Positions 24,208-32,978 of a stretch of 64,000 nt of DNA are shown here, in pieces. Position 1 is the stretch's first letter. Each line of letters begins with the position of its first letter. A model generated the notes under the pieces. It was not told where the DNA came from, searched no databases, and worked only from the letters and a program-made list of their open reading frames with translations. The position numbers were made by a program, and so were the translations under genes. Origin of the DNA: Clostridiaceae bacterium (lineage in GTDB: Bacteria; Bacillota; Clostridia; DSM-8532); the NCBI GenBank assembly GCA_012521705.1, contig JAAYLX010000025.1, positions 17,573 through 81,572 on the forward strand. Direction: 5' to 3'.

Positions 24208-26321
24208 ATCACAATCGCGAAGAAAAAAAACATGAAGGCCTGGACCGCTTTATTATTCTGGCGATATTCATAATTATTGTTACTGTTACATTAATCTATA
24301 ATCTTGCGAAAATTCAGATTGTAAACGGACAAAAGTACAAAGAAGAGTCTGTCTACAGACTTTCTGCCACCGGTAATATCTACCCCAAGAGAGGGGATAT
24401 TTACGACAGAAATGGCGTGCCCATAGCAGGAAGCCGTATGGGTTTCTGTGCCCAGTATGTTGATATTAAAATGCCTTCAGAGGAAAAGAACCGTATGCTT
24501 CTGGAAATCATCAAGGTTCTTGAGAAGGATAACAAGACTGTAAAAAGCAGACTGGACAATTATCTGAGCTTTGATCCCATACGCTTCAAGGTTGAAGACA
24601 GGACGGATTTTATTAATTCCATAGTTAAGACAAAAGAAGACGCAAAATATATCATTACTGCCGAACAGGCTTTTAAGTACCTCAGGGAAAAAACATACGA
24701 GATTGCTTCTACATATACCGATGAAGAAGCATATAAAATCATGAGGCTCCGCTATGAAATACAGATTAGCCAGCCTCGGATCAACAATCCCCTGACATTG
24801 GCCGAGGATATTTCGGTAGAAATCATGTCCGAGCTTGAAGAGAGAAGCAGCGAACTAAAAGGGGTATCAACTTTTGTTAAGCCTTACAGGGAATATTATG
24901 AGGCAGCCAGATACCTGCCCCATGTTTTGGGGTATGTCGGCTCCATAACTGCTGAAGAGCTTGAAAGTTTCAATGCGGAACTTGAAAAAGAGGAAGGCTC
25001 GGTTCCTTATTCCCCCCATGACATAGTGGGCAAAATGGGTATTGAACGCGCGGCTGAAAGACTTTTAAGAGGTGTTCCGGGCAAGACCTTCCTGGAAGTC
25101 GATGAAAACGGAAAGACTACCAAATCCTATCTGGAACGGCCTGCGTCACCTGGTCAGGATATTTACCTCACTATTGACCTTGAACTCCAGAAAGTCGCAC
25201 TCAAAGCTCTTAAAGATAATATTGAACTTATCAGAAAAAATCCCAACAAGAACAAGAAAAACTTCGGTGATGCCGATGCAGGCGCTGTTGTTGTCCAGAA
25301 TGTAAATACCGGCGAAATACTGGCAATGGTTAGTTACCCGGATTTTGACCCCTTTGTGTTCCTGGAGAATGATTATGAGAAAATCATGTCCCTATGGAAT
25401 GATGCAAAGGCTCCCATGGTAAACCGTGCGACCTCGGGAAGATATGCGCCGGGTTCAACTTACAAGCCCCTTGTCGCCGTGGCGGCGCTGGAAAGCGGTA
25501 AAATAACTCCCAATACAAGAATAAACTGCCCTTATAAAGAGGAAATAGGAAACATGATGTTTACCAATCTGGAAGGGAACCAGGGGAGAATCAATCTTGA
25601 AAAAGCCCTCGAAACCTCCAGTAATATGTACTTCTATAAAGTTGGCGTTCAGACGGGTATAGACAATATCGTAAAATGGGCGAAAATTTTCGGATTCGGA
25701 AAACACACAGGAATAGAGATTGGGGAGGCCGAAGGGTCTATTGCCTCCAAGGAATATAAAAAGAAATATATTGGTGAGGACTGGTATCCGGCAAATACGG
25801 CAATGGCTTCCATCGGGCAGCTGTATAATGCGTTCACACCCATTCAGTTATCTAACTATATAAGTATAATCGCCAATGATGGAAAGAAGTATACCCCGCA
25901 TCTTATCAAGATGGCCATTGACGACAACGGCACAATCTCTTATGAGCCGTCAACTGAATTTGAACAAATACCTGCAAGTAAATCAACCTTTGCGGCCGTA
26001 AAACGCGGTATGCAGGCCGTTGTCAATGCAACTGACGGTACCGCCGCCAATGTTTTCAAGGATTTTCCCTTTAAGGTTGCCGGTAAGACCGGAACTTCCG
26101 AAACAGGATATGAGGCAACATCCTCATCCAACGGATTGTTTGTGTGCTATGCGCCCTATGACAAGCCGGAAATCGCGGTTGTTGTTGTGGTTGAGCACGG
26201 AGTATGGGGATCCTATACCGCACCTATAGCCAGGGAAATCATGCTTGAATATTTCAGGCTGAATGAAAAGAGAGAAAACAAGCAGGCTACTGACAAAGAA
26301 GCTGTTGAAATTATATGGTAA
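24204..26321 (+). CDS. mrdA: Penicillin-binding protein 2 (peptidoglycan transpeptidase)
   Basis: A class B PBP of 705 residues performing transpeptidation in the elongasome. One N-terminal membrane anchor (FIILAIFIIIVTVTLIYNL) precedes the dimerisation/pedestal region (YPKRGDIYDRNGVPIAGSRM). The transpeptidase domain has catalytic Ser418 in GSTYKP, SSN at about 472 and KTGT at about 628. The pedestal insert of about 150 residues after the RGDIYDRNG motif is long and charged. It is coupled to mreD and closely followed by minC, so shape and division-site genes may share a transcript. Confidence 0.95.
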   Translation: MNHNREEKKHEGLDRFIILAIFIIIVTVTLIYNLAKIQIVNGQKYKEESVYRLSATGNIYPKRGDIYDRNGVPIAGSRMGFCAQYVDIKMPSEEKNRMLLEIIKVLEKDNKTVKSRLDNYLSFDPIRFKVEDRTDFINSIVKTKEDAKYIITAEQAFKYLREKTYEIASTYTDEEAYKIMRLRYEIQISQPRINNPLTLAEDISVEIMSELEERSSELKGVSTFVKPYREYYEAARYLPHVLGYVGSITAEELESFNAELEKEEGSVPYSPHDIVGKMGIERAAERLLRGVPGKTFLEVDENGKTTKSYLERPASPGQDIYLTIDLELQKVALKALKDNIELIRKNPNKNKKNFGDADAGAVVVQNVNTGEILAMVSYPDFDPFVFLENDYEKIMSLWNDAKAPMVNRATSGRYAPGSTYKPLVAVAALESGKITPNTRINCPYKEEIGNMMFTNLEGNQGRINLEKALETSSNMYFYKVGVQTGIDNIVKWAKIFGFGKHTGIEIGEAEGSIASKEYKKKYIGEDWYPANTAMASIGQLYNAFTPIQLSNYISIIANDGKKYTPHLIKMAIDDNGTISYEPSTEFEQIPASKSTFAAVKRGMQAVVNATDGTAANVFKDFPFKVAGKTGTSETGYEATSSSNGLFVCYAPYDKPEIAVVVVVEHGVWGSYTAPIAREIMLEYFRLNEKRENKQATDKEAVEIIW

Positions 26322-26340
26322 TCGGAGGGGAGTTATCTCA

Positions 26341-27012
26341 ATGGAACAGGAGATAAAAGGAATTGTCTTTAAAGGCAATTCGGAAGGACTCATAATAGTT
26401 ATTCCTGAAAATTACGATTTTGAACAGGCACTCGAAGAAATTGAGCGCAAAGTAACAAGTGCATCAAGATTTTTCAAAGGCGCAAGAATGAAAGTCGCCT
26501 ACAGGGGCCAAAAACTCACCCCTGAACAGGAAGAGGCTGTGAAAGCCATATTGGATGAGAAAAGCGGAGCCATTATTGAGAGCTTTGCAAGGGATGAAGA
26601 ACCTGTAAGGGAGCACATCTCCCACCAGAACAATAATACCCACAAAGTGCCTGTCAGAGGCCCGTTTTTTACCGGGATCGATGAAGGAAGCTGCAAATTC
26701 ATCCGAAGCACGGTCAGAAATGGGGTCCGGATTGAATATAACGGCAATGTTGTAGTCCTTGGAGATGTAAACCCCGGAGCTGAAATAGTAGCTTCCGGAA
26801 ATGTTATCGTGCTCGGAATCTTAAGGGGTATGGTCCATGCGGGTGCGGACGGAAATAAAGATGCTTTTATATACGCCCTTAACCTGAAACCTACCCAGAT
26901 TCGTATTGCTGAGGCCATTGCCCGTATGCCTGAAGATGAAGAATCGGCCCATGGCATCTGTCCCGAGATGGCAACCGTAAAAGATGGGGTTATTATTGTG
27001 GAACAGATGTAA
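26341..27012 (+). CDS. minC: Septum site-determining protein MinC
   Basis: A 223-residue FtsZ inhibitor. The N-terminal domain (about 1-100) is followed by the C-terminal beta-helix domain (GVRIEYNGNVVVLGDVNPGAEIVASGNVIVLG; AFIYALNLKPTQIRIAEAIARMP). CGGAGGGG lies upstream of ATG 26341. An in-frame upstream start inside the PBP2 gene is unlikely. It is followed by minD and minE. Confidence 0.94.
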   Translation: MEQEIKGIVFKGNSEGLIIVIPENYDFEQALEEIERKVTSASRFFKGARMKVAYRGQKLTPEQEEAVKAILDEKSGAIIESFARDEEPVREHISHQNNNTHKVPVRGPFFTGIDEGSCKFIRSTVRNGVRIEYNGNVVVLGDVNPGAEIVASGNVIVLGILRGMVHAGADGNKDAFIYALNLKPTQIRIAEAIARMPEDEESAHGICPEMATVKDGVIIVEQM

Positions 27013-27125
27013 ATGGAGGCGCTGGATAAATTAACCCAAACGGGCTATTTTATACTGTCACGTTGACTTTTAGCATGAAAAAAGATATATTTACATTAAG
27101 ACAGAGTATCGGAGGAACGTTGTAT

Positions 27126-27926
27126 ATGGGAGAGGTTATTGTAATCACATCCGGTAAGGGTGGAGTGGGTAAAACCACTACAACTGCCAATATCGGTACA
27201 GGTCTGGCTGTTTCAGGCAAAAAGGTAGTTTTGGTAGATACAGATATTGGATTGCGCAATCTGGATGTTGTAATGGGTCTTGAAAACAGGATTGTATATG
27301 ACCTTGTTGACGTTGTTGAAAAGACATGCAGATTAAAGCAAGCTTTAATCAAGGACAAGCGTTATGATGGATTATATCTTCTTCCTGCCGCACAGACAAG
27401 GGATAAGAATTCGGTAAAACCCGAACAGATGATTGAACTTTGTGATGAGTTAAGGCAGGAATTTGATTACATAATTATAGATTGCCCGGCAGGTATTGAA
27501 CAGGGCTTTAAAAACGCCATAGCAGGCGCCGACAGGGCAATTGTTGTAACCACTCCTGAAGTATCAGCTGTTCGTGATGCTGACAGAATTATCGGACTTT
27601 TGGAGTCCCAGGAGATCAGAAATCCTCGCCTTATAGTCAACCGTGTAAGAGCGGATATGGTTAAACGCGGGGATATGATGAGCATTGAGGATATTGTTGA
27701 CATCCTGGCAATCGGACTTATCGGTGTAGTACCCGATGATGAGCAGATTATTATTTCCACCAACAAAGGTGAACCGGCTGTAACAGATAACAAGAGTATG
27801 GCCGGACAAGCATACAGAAATATAACCAAGAGGATTATGGGTGAGGACGTTCCCCTTATGGACTTAAACACTTCAGACGGGTTCCTATCAAAAATGAAGA
27901 GATTATTCGGAATTAAACCGGCTTAA
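27126..27926 (+). CDS. minD: Septum site-determining ATPase MinD
   Basis: A 266-residue ParA-family ATPase that binds the membrane and recruits MinC. It starts MGEVIVITSGKGGVGKTT with the deviant Walker A. Further motifs are DTDIGLRNLDVVMGLENR, IIDCPAGIEQGF and TTPEVSAVRDADR. The C-terminal amphipathic membrane-targeting helix is SKMKRLFGI. ATG 27126 is preferred: GGAGG lies upstream and it gives the standard N-terminus. Confidence 0.96.
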   Translation: MGEVIVITSGKGGVGKTTTTANIGTGLAVSGKKVVLVDTDIGLRNLDVVMGLENRIVYDLVDVVEKTCRLKQALIKDKRYDGLYLLPAAQTRDKNSVKPEQMIELCDELRQEFDYIIIDCPAGIEQGFKNAIAGADRAIVVTTPEVSAVRDADRIIGLLESQEIRNPRLIVNRVRADMVKRGDMMSIEDIVDILAIGLIGVVPDDEQIIISTNKGEPAVTDNKSMAGQAYRNITKRIMGEDVPLMDLNTSDGFLSKMKRLFGIKPA

Positions 27927-27938
27927 GGAGGAATTATA

Positions 27939-28223
27939 ATGATTGATTTGTTTAAACTGTTACTGGGAAAAAAAGAATCCTCCAAAGATGTGGCAAAAGA
28001 ACGTCTGAAATTAGTGCTTATACATGACAGATCAAATGTGTCACCCCAGTTCCTTGAAATGGTTAAGAGCGAAATTATTAAAGTCATCCAAAACTACATG
28101 GAAATTGATGAAGATTCACTTGATATACAACTTACCCGAACAAGCAGCGAAGATGGAGAACGCGTAGTTCCTGCCTTGGTTGCAAACATACCTATCAAAG
28201 GTATGAAGAATGCCGGCAGATGA
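27939..28223 (+). CDS. minE: Cell division topological specificity factor MinE
   Basis: A 94-residue protein that stimulates MinD ATPase and sets pole-to-pole patterning. The N-terminal membrane and MinD-binding part (KERLKLVLIHDRSNVSP) and the C-terminal dimerisation part (EIIKVIQNYMEIDEDSLDIQL) are both intact. AAGGAGGA precedes the ATG. MinE, absent from B. subtilis, is regular in clostridia. Confidence 0.94.
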   Translation: MIDLFKLLLGKKESSKDVAKERLKLVLIHDRSNVSPQFLEMVKSEIIKVIQNYMEIDEDSLDIQLTRTSSEDGERVVPALVANIPIKGMKNAGR

Positions 28224-28242
28224 TCAGGTGCGGAGGATATTT

Positions 28243-28638
28243 ATGAACATAGCTCTTATTGCCCACGACAGAAAAAAAGAACTTATGGAGGCCTTTTGCA
28301 TAGCCTACAAGTTTATTCTGTCCAAACACAAACTCTATGCTACGGGGGCTACCGGCGCAATTGTATCTGAAGCGACTAATCTGGACGTATTCACTCTGGA
28401 TTACGGGAAATTGGGCGAAGAACAGATTATTGCGCGGACAGCATACAATGAAATGGATCTGGTTATTTACTTTGCCGATCCGGACGAACTGCATAGATGT
28501 GGGTTGAATGAGCTTCTTGCCTTGTGCGACAATAACAATATTCCTATTGCAACCAACCTGGCTACTGCTGAAATCTTGATCAACGGCTTGCAGAGAGGAG
28601 ATTTCGACTGGCGCGAGCTTTTGACAAACAGAATATGA
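28243..28638 (+). CDS. Methylglyoxal synthase-like protein with altered catalytic loop
   Basis: A 131-residue MGS-fold protein. The start MNIALIAHDRKKELM, YATGATGAIVSEAT, DLVIYFADP and PIATNLATAEIL match methylglyoxal synthases. However, the near-invariant SGPxGGDQQ loop, whose Asp is the catalytic base in E. coli MgsA, reads LDYGKLGEEQ here. The H-x-PD segment after it is also changed (ELHRCGLNEL). It may be a weak enzyme or a regulatory MGS-like protein. GGAGG precedes ATG 28243. It closes the min operon before a strong terminator. Confidence 0.75.
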   Translation: MNIALIAHDRKKELMEAFCIAYKFILSKHKLYATGATGAIVSEATNLDVFTLDYGKLGEEQIIARTAYNEMDLVIYFADPDELHRCGLNELLALCDNNNIPIATNLATAEILINGLQRGDFDWRELLTNRI

Positions 28639-28665
28639 AATTAAATAACAATACTGATATTACAG

Positions 28666-28700
28666 ACTGCCGTACAAATCACTGTACGGCAGTTTTTGTT
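28666..28700 (+). terminator. Terminator of the mre-min operon
   Basis: ACTGCCGTACA pairs perfectly with TGTACGGCAGT over a 6-base loop, followed by five Ts. Confidence 0.92.
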
Positions 28701-28710
28701 TTATATTTAT

Positions 28711-28740
28711 ACATATCGGCCCCTGTCTGTCTCATATTAT
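28711..28740 (+). promoter_or_regulatory. Candidate sigma-E promoter of the spoIVF pair
   Basis: ACATATC (28711-28717) and CATATTAT (28733-28740), 15 bases apart, resemble sigma-E boxes. B. subtilis spoIVFA/spoIVFB are sigma-E dependent. Confidence 0.35.
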
Positions 28741-28773
28741 TCTAAGAGAAGAATATACAGGGAGATGAGCACC

Positions 28774-29508
28774 ATGGGAGTAGCAGATGCTGAAAACATG
28801 GCAATGTATAAAAGCTACATACAAAGACGCAGGGTAGGCCAGAGTTCCCCGGAACAGGTATATGAATCAAAGAGTGTTATTGAAAGTTCAGGTAATACTG
28901 AGGACAAAGGGGACGGCAAAAAGAGCAGCTTAATCAGCGATGTTGATTTGAGCAATATAGATGAGTATTTCAGACAAAATGATGAAAGAGACAAATCCGG
29001 GAGCACTTTTAATGTCTTCGGAGATGGTATGGTAAGCCCGGTAAACGAAACAGACAGTGAAACTTCAATCAGCGACCTGTTGAAAGAAGACAGCAGCTCA
29101 TCCTGGTATGCCGGAACAAATACATATAATACAGGAAGACAACTTACATCGGAGGGAAGGCCATATTTGCCCCCATACCGGAAGCTGTACGGGGACAAAA
29201 AAAGATCCACAAAAAACTCAAGGCCGATATTTGCCGGATTCTCCACCTTCCGCAATCCATCGGGATACTCAGCTCAAACCGAGACCAACGGAGCCGAGCT
29301 TATTGCCATCAAGGTCATTAAACAGTGCCTGGCATGCTTCGCAATACTGGGGCTGGTGGTACTCCTGCAGCAGTTCAGCAGTATGGAAGGCGTACTTGAA
29401 TTTATGAGGAGGCATATTGTAGATTCGCATATCGAACCTCGGACAGTTTTTGAAGGCGTAGAGAGCATAGTTGAGGCTTGCTCAAAACTTGTGGGGGGAT
29501 CTCCCTGA
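28774..29508 (+). CDS. SpoIVFA-like membrane protein lacking the LytM/M23 domain
   Basis: A 244-residue protein. A basic, polar cytoplasmic region (YKSYIQRRR...) runs to about residue 190, then one membrane helix (CLACFAILGLVVLLQQF) and a short tail (VFEGVESIVEACSKLVGGSP). This is the N-terminal layout of SpoIVFA, the inhibitor and stabiliser of SpoIVFB, but the extracytoplasmic LytM domain that should follow is missing. Position next to spoIVFB supports the identity. ATG 28774 has GGGAG about 10 bases upstream. The stop is overlapped by the spoIVFB reading frame. Confidence 0.6.
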   Translation: MGVADAENMAMYKSYIQRRRVGQSSPEQVYESKSVIESSGNTEDKGDGKKSSLISDVDLSNIDEYFRQNDERDKSGSTFNVFGDGMVSPVNETDSETSISDLLKEDSSSSWYAGTNTYNTGRQLTSEGRPYLPPYRKLYGDKKRSTKNSRPIFAGFSTFRNPSGYSAQTETNGAELIAIKVIKQCLACFAILGLVVLLQQFSSMEGVLEFMRRHIVDSHIEPRTVFEGVESIVEACSKLVGGSP

Positions 29509-30272
29509 TAGAGATTATTGCAGCTTGCATTCCCGCCATAATCTGGCATGAGTGTTGCCATATTATTGCGGCACGGATTTTCAGGACCGACCTGTATTCT
29601 TTCAGACCTACACCCATAGGCATAAAAGCTCGACTTAAGAAGCTGCCCATGAGTTTCAAAAAGCAGGCGGTAATCTTTTTGGCAGGCCCGCTGGGGAATT
29701 TCCTGCTTGCCATTGTGCTTTATAATACCGACGGTTTTCTCCACAGACTTTTTGAAGCCAACCTGGCGATAGGATTGTATAATTTGTTACCTGTATACCC
29801 CCTGGACGGGAGCCAGGTTTTTATTATTACTTTTTATAAGCTTATCGGGAGCGCCCGTACCTTTAAAATAGCCAAAAAACTTTCAGTAATTATGAAAATT
29901 TGTCTTGTTGTAGCAGGCATTATCCAGATATTTGTCTTCTTCAATCCAAGTTTACTGATAGCCGCTTTGCTGCTTCCTACAACCAAACTTCTTGAGGAGA
30001 CGGTGAGAATGATGAAGCTCGAGAATTTATTCAACAGAAAACAGAGAATACTAAAAAAACGTATTTACAATGTCAGGCATCTGGTAGCTCTGGATGAATG
30101 CACTCTTGGTGAAATCATGCAAAAACTCGACTACGACAGATTCCATATTATATATGTAATCGACAAGGAAATGAACCTTATAGGCCAGATAAGCGAGCAT
30201 CAGATAATAAAGGCGGTACAGTCATGCGGGTCAACCGATAAAATATGCGATGTTTTTTTTCTGGGAAACTGA
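29478..30272 (+). CDS. spoIVFB: SpoIVFB-type intramembrane metalloprotease (site-2 protease, M50), N-terminally short
   Basis: A 264-residue mother-cell membrane protease that would activate pro-sigma-K. Zinc ligands are HECCH (about residues 24-28) and NLLPVYPLDGS with the second-site Asp. Several membrane helices follow, then a CBS-like C-terminal domain (LDYDRFHIIYVIDKEMNLIGQI). About 25-30 residues, usually including the first membrane strand, are missing before the HExxH helix. No good start exists: TTG 29478 gives this length without a clear ribosome site, and CTG near 29505 follows GGGGGGATC. See the finding on a possible deletion. Confidence 0.8.
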   Translation: MLKTCGGISLIEIIAACIPAIIWHECCHIIAARIFRTDLYSFRPTPIGIKARLKKLPMSFKKQAVIFLAGPLGNFLLAIVLYNTDGFLHRLFEANLAIGLYNLLPVYPLDGSQVFIITFYKLIGSARTFKIAKKLSVIMKICLVVAGIIQIFVFFNPSLLIAALLLPTTKLLEETVRMMKLENLFNRKQRILKKRIYNVRHLVALDECTLGEIMQKLDYDRFHIIYVIDKEMNLIGQISEHQIIKAVQSCGSTDKICDVFFLGN

Positions 30273-30302
30273 CGGATTGGCTCACAATTACGGCAGATAA
30301 AG

Positions 30303-30332
30303 TTGTCACAGTGTTAAAGGGTATGATACAAT
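30303..30332 (+). promoter_or_regulatory. Promoter with perfect dyad over its -10 box
   Basis: TTGTCA (30303-30308) and TACAAT (30327-30332) are 18 bases apart. GGTATGAT (30320-30327) and ATCATACC (30336-30343) form a perfect inverted repeat flanking the -10. The geometry is that of a repressor operator. Confidence 0.55.
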
Positions 30333-30369
30333 CAAATCATACCTTAAGAAGAGGTGAGATTGATATACG

Positions 30370-30867
30370 ATGGATATGTTCATTGAGAAAATAGTAAAAA
30401 GAAAAAAGAGTGCCGCAGATATTCTTCTTATTGCTCTTATTATTCTTGTATGCGTTGTAGCAAGCTATTTTCTGTTTCTCTATATACCGACATTTTCTTC
30501 ATTATTTGTGGTATTATTGATTTATGCAGGCTACTATCTTATATCAATCAGAAATGTCGAGTTTGAATATGCTGTTACAAACGGGGACATTGATATTGAC
30601 ACTATAATAAACCAGAGAAAACGCAAGCGCCTGTTTAGCGGCAATGTCAAAGATTTTGAAGTAATGGCAAGGGTAAAATCAGATAAATATACAACCCATA
30701 TCAGGGAATGCAAGAATGTAAAAGATTTCACTTCTCATGATGAAAAAGCAGATGTATGGTTTATTTATCTGAACCAGGGAGAACCTTCGGTGATACTCTT
30801 TGAACCTGATTCAAAAATGGTGGATACCTTATTCACCTTCGCTCCGAGGGTAGTCCATAGAAATTGA
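30370..30867 (+). CDS. DUF6106-type membrane protein
   Basis: A 165-residue protein. Two hydrophobic helices (about 17-38 and 43-60) near the N-terminus are followed by a cytoplasmic alpha/beta domain (FEYAVTNGDIDIDTIINQRK; LFSGNVKDFEVMARV; VWFIYLNQGEPSVILFEPD). It resembles a conserved clostridial protein of unknown function that I recall as DUF6106, a PH-like layout. It has its own promoter with an operator-like dyad and a terminator, so it is monocistronic. Confidence 0.7.
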   Translation: MDMFIEKIVKRKKSAADILLIALIILVCVVASYFLFLYIPTFSSLFVVLLIYAGYYLISIRNVEFEYAVTNGDIDIDTIINQRKRKRLFSGNVKDFEVMARVKSDKYTTHIRECKNVKDFTSHDEKADVWFIYLNQGEPSVILFEPDSKMVDTLFTFAPRVVHRN

Positions 30868-30886
30868 TTTGGTTAGTAGTTTGAGA

Positions 30887-30919
30887 GGCGGCATCGGTGC
30901 GTTTGATGTTGCCTTTTTT
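30887..30919 (+). terminator. Terminator after DUF6106 gene
   Basis: GGCGGCATC pairs with GATGTTGCC (two G-U pairs) and is followed by six Ts. The remaining 208 bases before the GH18 gene contain no evident gene or strong promoter. Confidence 0.75.
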
Positions 30920-31127
30920 GCATTTTCGATTAAAGTTTTTCATAAGAATATCGTATAGAAAGTAATTTCAGATACGTTTATAAAGTACAAACCAATTGAC
31001 CAAACTGACAGATTCATTCTTTTCAAAATTTATCCAAAGTATGTTTCAGGCCATGGACGGGTATAGAGGTTAATCAATTGACAAATATGCCCGGATAAAG
31101 AGAAAGGTATTTCGTGAAGGGAGCAGC

Positions 31128-32894
31128 ATGATCAGCAGGAAGTCTTACATACTGGCCATATTTCTTTTTTCATTATTGGTTGTTACGGGGGCTTACGTAA
31201 TATACAAAGCAGAATTTGCGCCTAACAACAAAGTTGTTTCACCTTTTGACACTCCCGGTACCAGGCTGGTTATCGGCGAGTCCGAAATTGTCGCATCCAA
31301 CCCGCCCATTTTTGAAGACGGGCAGATTTTCTTGCCTTTTGAAACAATCAAAGAATACATAGACCCGTATATCTGGTTTGATGAAGCCCTTCAGAAGGTT
31401 ACCATAACCACAAAGGACCGGGTTATAAGAATGAAAACCGGAAGCCTTGAAGCTCTGGTCAACGAAAAACCGATGGACTTGAAATTTCCCGCTTCCGACA
31501 GAAATGGCGTCTTGTATCTTCCCATAGGTTTTTTACTGGATCTTTATAACCTAAACGCCCGCTATTCAGCGGTAAATGACGTTGTTATCCTGGATTTCCG
31601 CGATCGGGTCTATGAGATTGCTTTCCCGGTGGATTCCAGGACGGTGGTAAGAAAGGGCATGAGCATCAGAGAGCCCATTGTTAAAAAATATTATCCCGTT
31701 TCCGAAGAGAGTACTGAAGTTGAGAGAAATGCGGTTAACACACTTTTTGTTTTTGACGAGACTGAAGAATGGTACAGGGTGCGGGCCTATGACGGAGCCC
31801 TGGGCTACGTCAAAAAAGAGGAAGTAATTGTTACCGGTACCCACAAAGCCATTGAGACTCCTGATAAAGATGATCCCCCTGTTCTTACTGACCGGAAAAT
31901 AAATCTTGTATGGGACATGACTTATTCAAAACACAATATTGAATTGTCAAAAGACACTACCCCGGGGATTGACGTAATATCCCCCACATGGTTTGAAATT
32001 GTGGACAGGGCGGGGACCATCAAAAACCGGGCTACTCCCGAGTACCTCAAACATGCCCATGATAACGGATGGCAGGTATGGGCATTATTTTCCAACAATT
32101 TTGGAGATATTGAGGGTACCAGCATAATCCTGAATAATTCCGACACCCGTCAGGAAATCATACGGAATATCCTGGCCTATGCGTCTTTATACAATCTTGA
32201 TGGTATAAATATTGATTTTGAAAATATGTATAAAAAGGATAAGGATGCCTTCACCCAGTTTGTAAGGGAATTCTATCCCCTGGCAAAGGAGCAGGGGCTG
32301 ATTGTATCGGTTGATGTTACCGTGCCTGACGGCAGCGATACCTGGTCCAAATGTTTCGACCGGAAGGCTCTTGGAGAAAGTGTGGATTTTGTATGCCTCA
32401 TGACTTATGACCAGCACTGGGCGTCAAGCCCCAAGGCCGGCTCAACTGCCGAGCTTGTATGGGTGGAGGAGAACCTTCAGAAAACACTTACGGAAGTACC
32501 GGCAAACAAGCTGCTTTTGGGGGTGCCCCTTTATACGAGGCTGTGGACTTTTAACCCTGCGGAGAACAAGCTACAGTCCAGAGCCCTTAATATTACAAGC
32601 GCCTGGAAAACCGTAGAGGAGAGCGGTGCGGTTGTGGCCTGGAACGATATTTCAGGGCAATACCATGCCACATTTGAAAAGGACGGAATGAGCCACCAGC
32701 TGTGGATAGAAGATGCAAACGCCGTGAACATGAAGACCTCACTTATTCATAAATACAACCTGGCAGGAGCCTGTGTATGGGCAGCCAACTTTGCCGATGA
32801 GGATGTTTTCAGGATTTTTGAAAGAAACCTCAAAGAGGTTCGCAGCTTCGAGGAGTGGCAGCTTTACTACAGCCAGCCAGAGGCGAACAAGTAG
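31128..32894 (+). CDS. Secreted glycoside hydrolase family 18 protein with copper-amine-oxidase-like N-domain and SH3 domain
   Basis: A 588-residue protein. An N-terminal signal or anchor helix (ILAIFLFSLLVVTGAYVIY) precedes a copper-amine-oxidase-N-type domain (about 40-160). An SH3-like module follows (about 165-240), then a GH18 catalytic barrel (about 255-570). The catalytic motif DGINIDFE is at about residues 358-365 with the acid Glu in place. Related proteins (YaaH, SleL, YdhD) act on spore or vegetative peptidoglycan. RBS-like GAAGGGAG precedes the ATG. The gene is isolated from its neighbours; a sporulation role is plausible but not shown. Confidence 0.88.
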   Translation: MISRKSYILAIFLFSLLVVTGAYVIYKAEFAPNNKVVSPFDTPGTRLVIGESEIVASNPPIFEDGQIFLPFETIKEYIDPYIWFDEALQKVTITTKDRVIRMKTGSLEALVNEKPMDLKFPASDRNGVLYLPIGFLLDLYNLNARYSAVNDVVILDFRDRVYEIAFPVDSRTVVRKGMSIREPIVKKYYPVSEESTEVERNAVNTLFVFDETEEWYRVRAYDGALGYVKKEEVIVTGTHKAIETPDKDDPPVLTDRKINLVWDMTYSKHNIELSKDTTPGIDVISPTWFEIVDRAGTIKNRATPEYLKHAHDNGWQVWALFSNNFGDIEGTSIILNNSDTRQEIIRNILAYASLYNLDGINIDFENMYKKDKDAFTQFVREFYPLAKEQGLIVSVDVTVPDGSDTWSKCFDRKALGESVDFVCLMTYDQHWASSPKAGSTAELVWVEENLQKTLTEVPANKLLLGVPLYTRLWTFNPAENKLQSRALNITSAWKTVEESGAVVAWNDISGQYHATFEKDGMSHQLWIEDANAVNMKTSLIHKYNLAGACVWAANFADEDVFRIFERNLKEVRSFEEWQLYYSQPEANK

Positions 32895-32978
32895 ATCGGG
32901 GAGTATTCAATTGCTATTGTTTACAATACTGTGATAGAATAATATAAGTTTGATTAATGGACAAAAAAGGACTGAACT

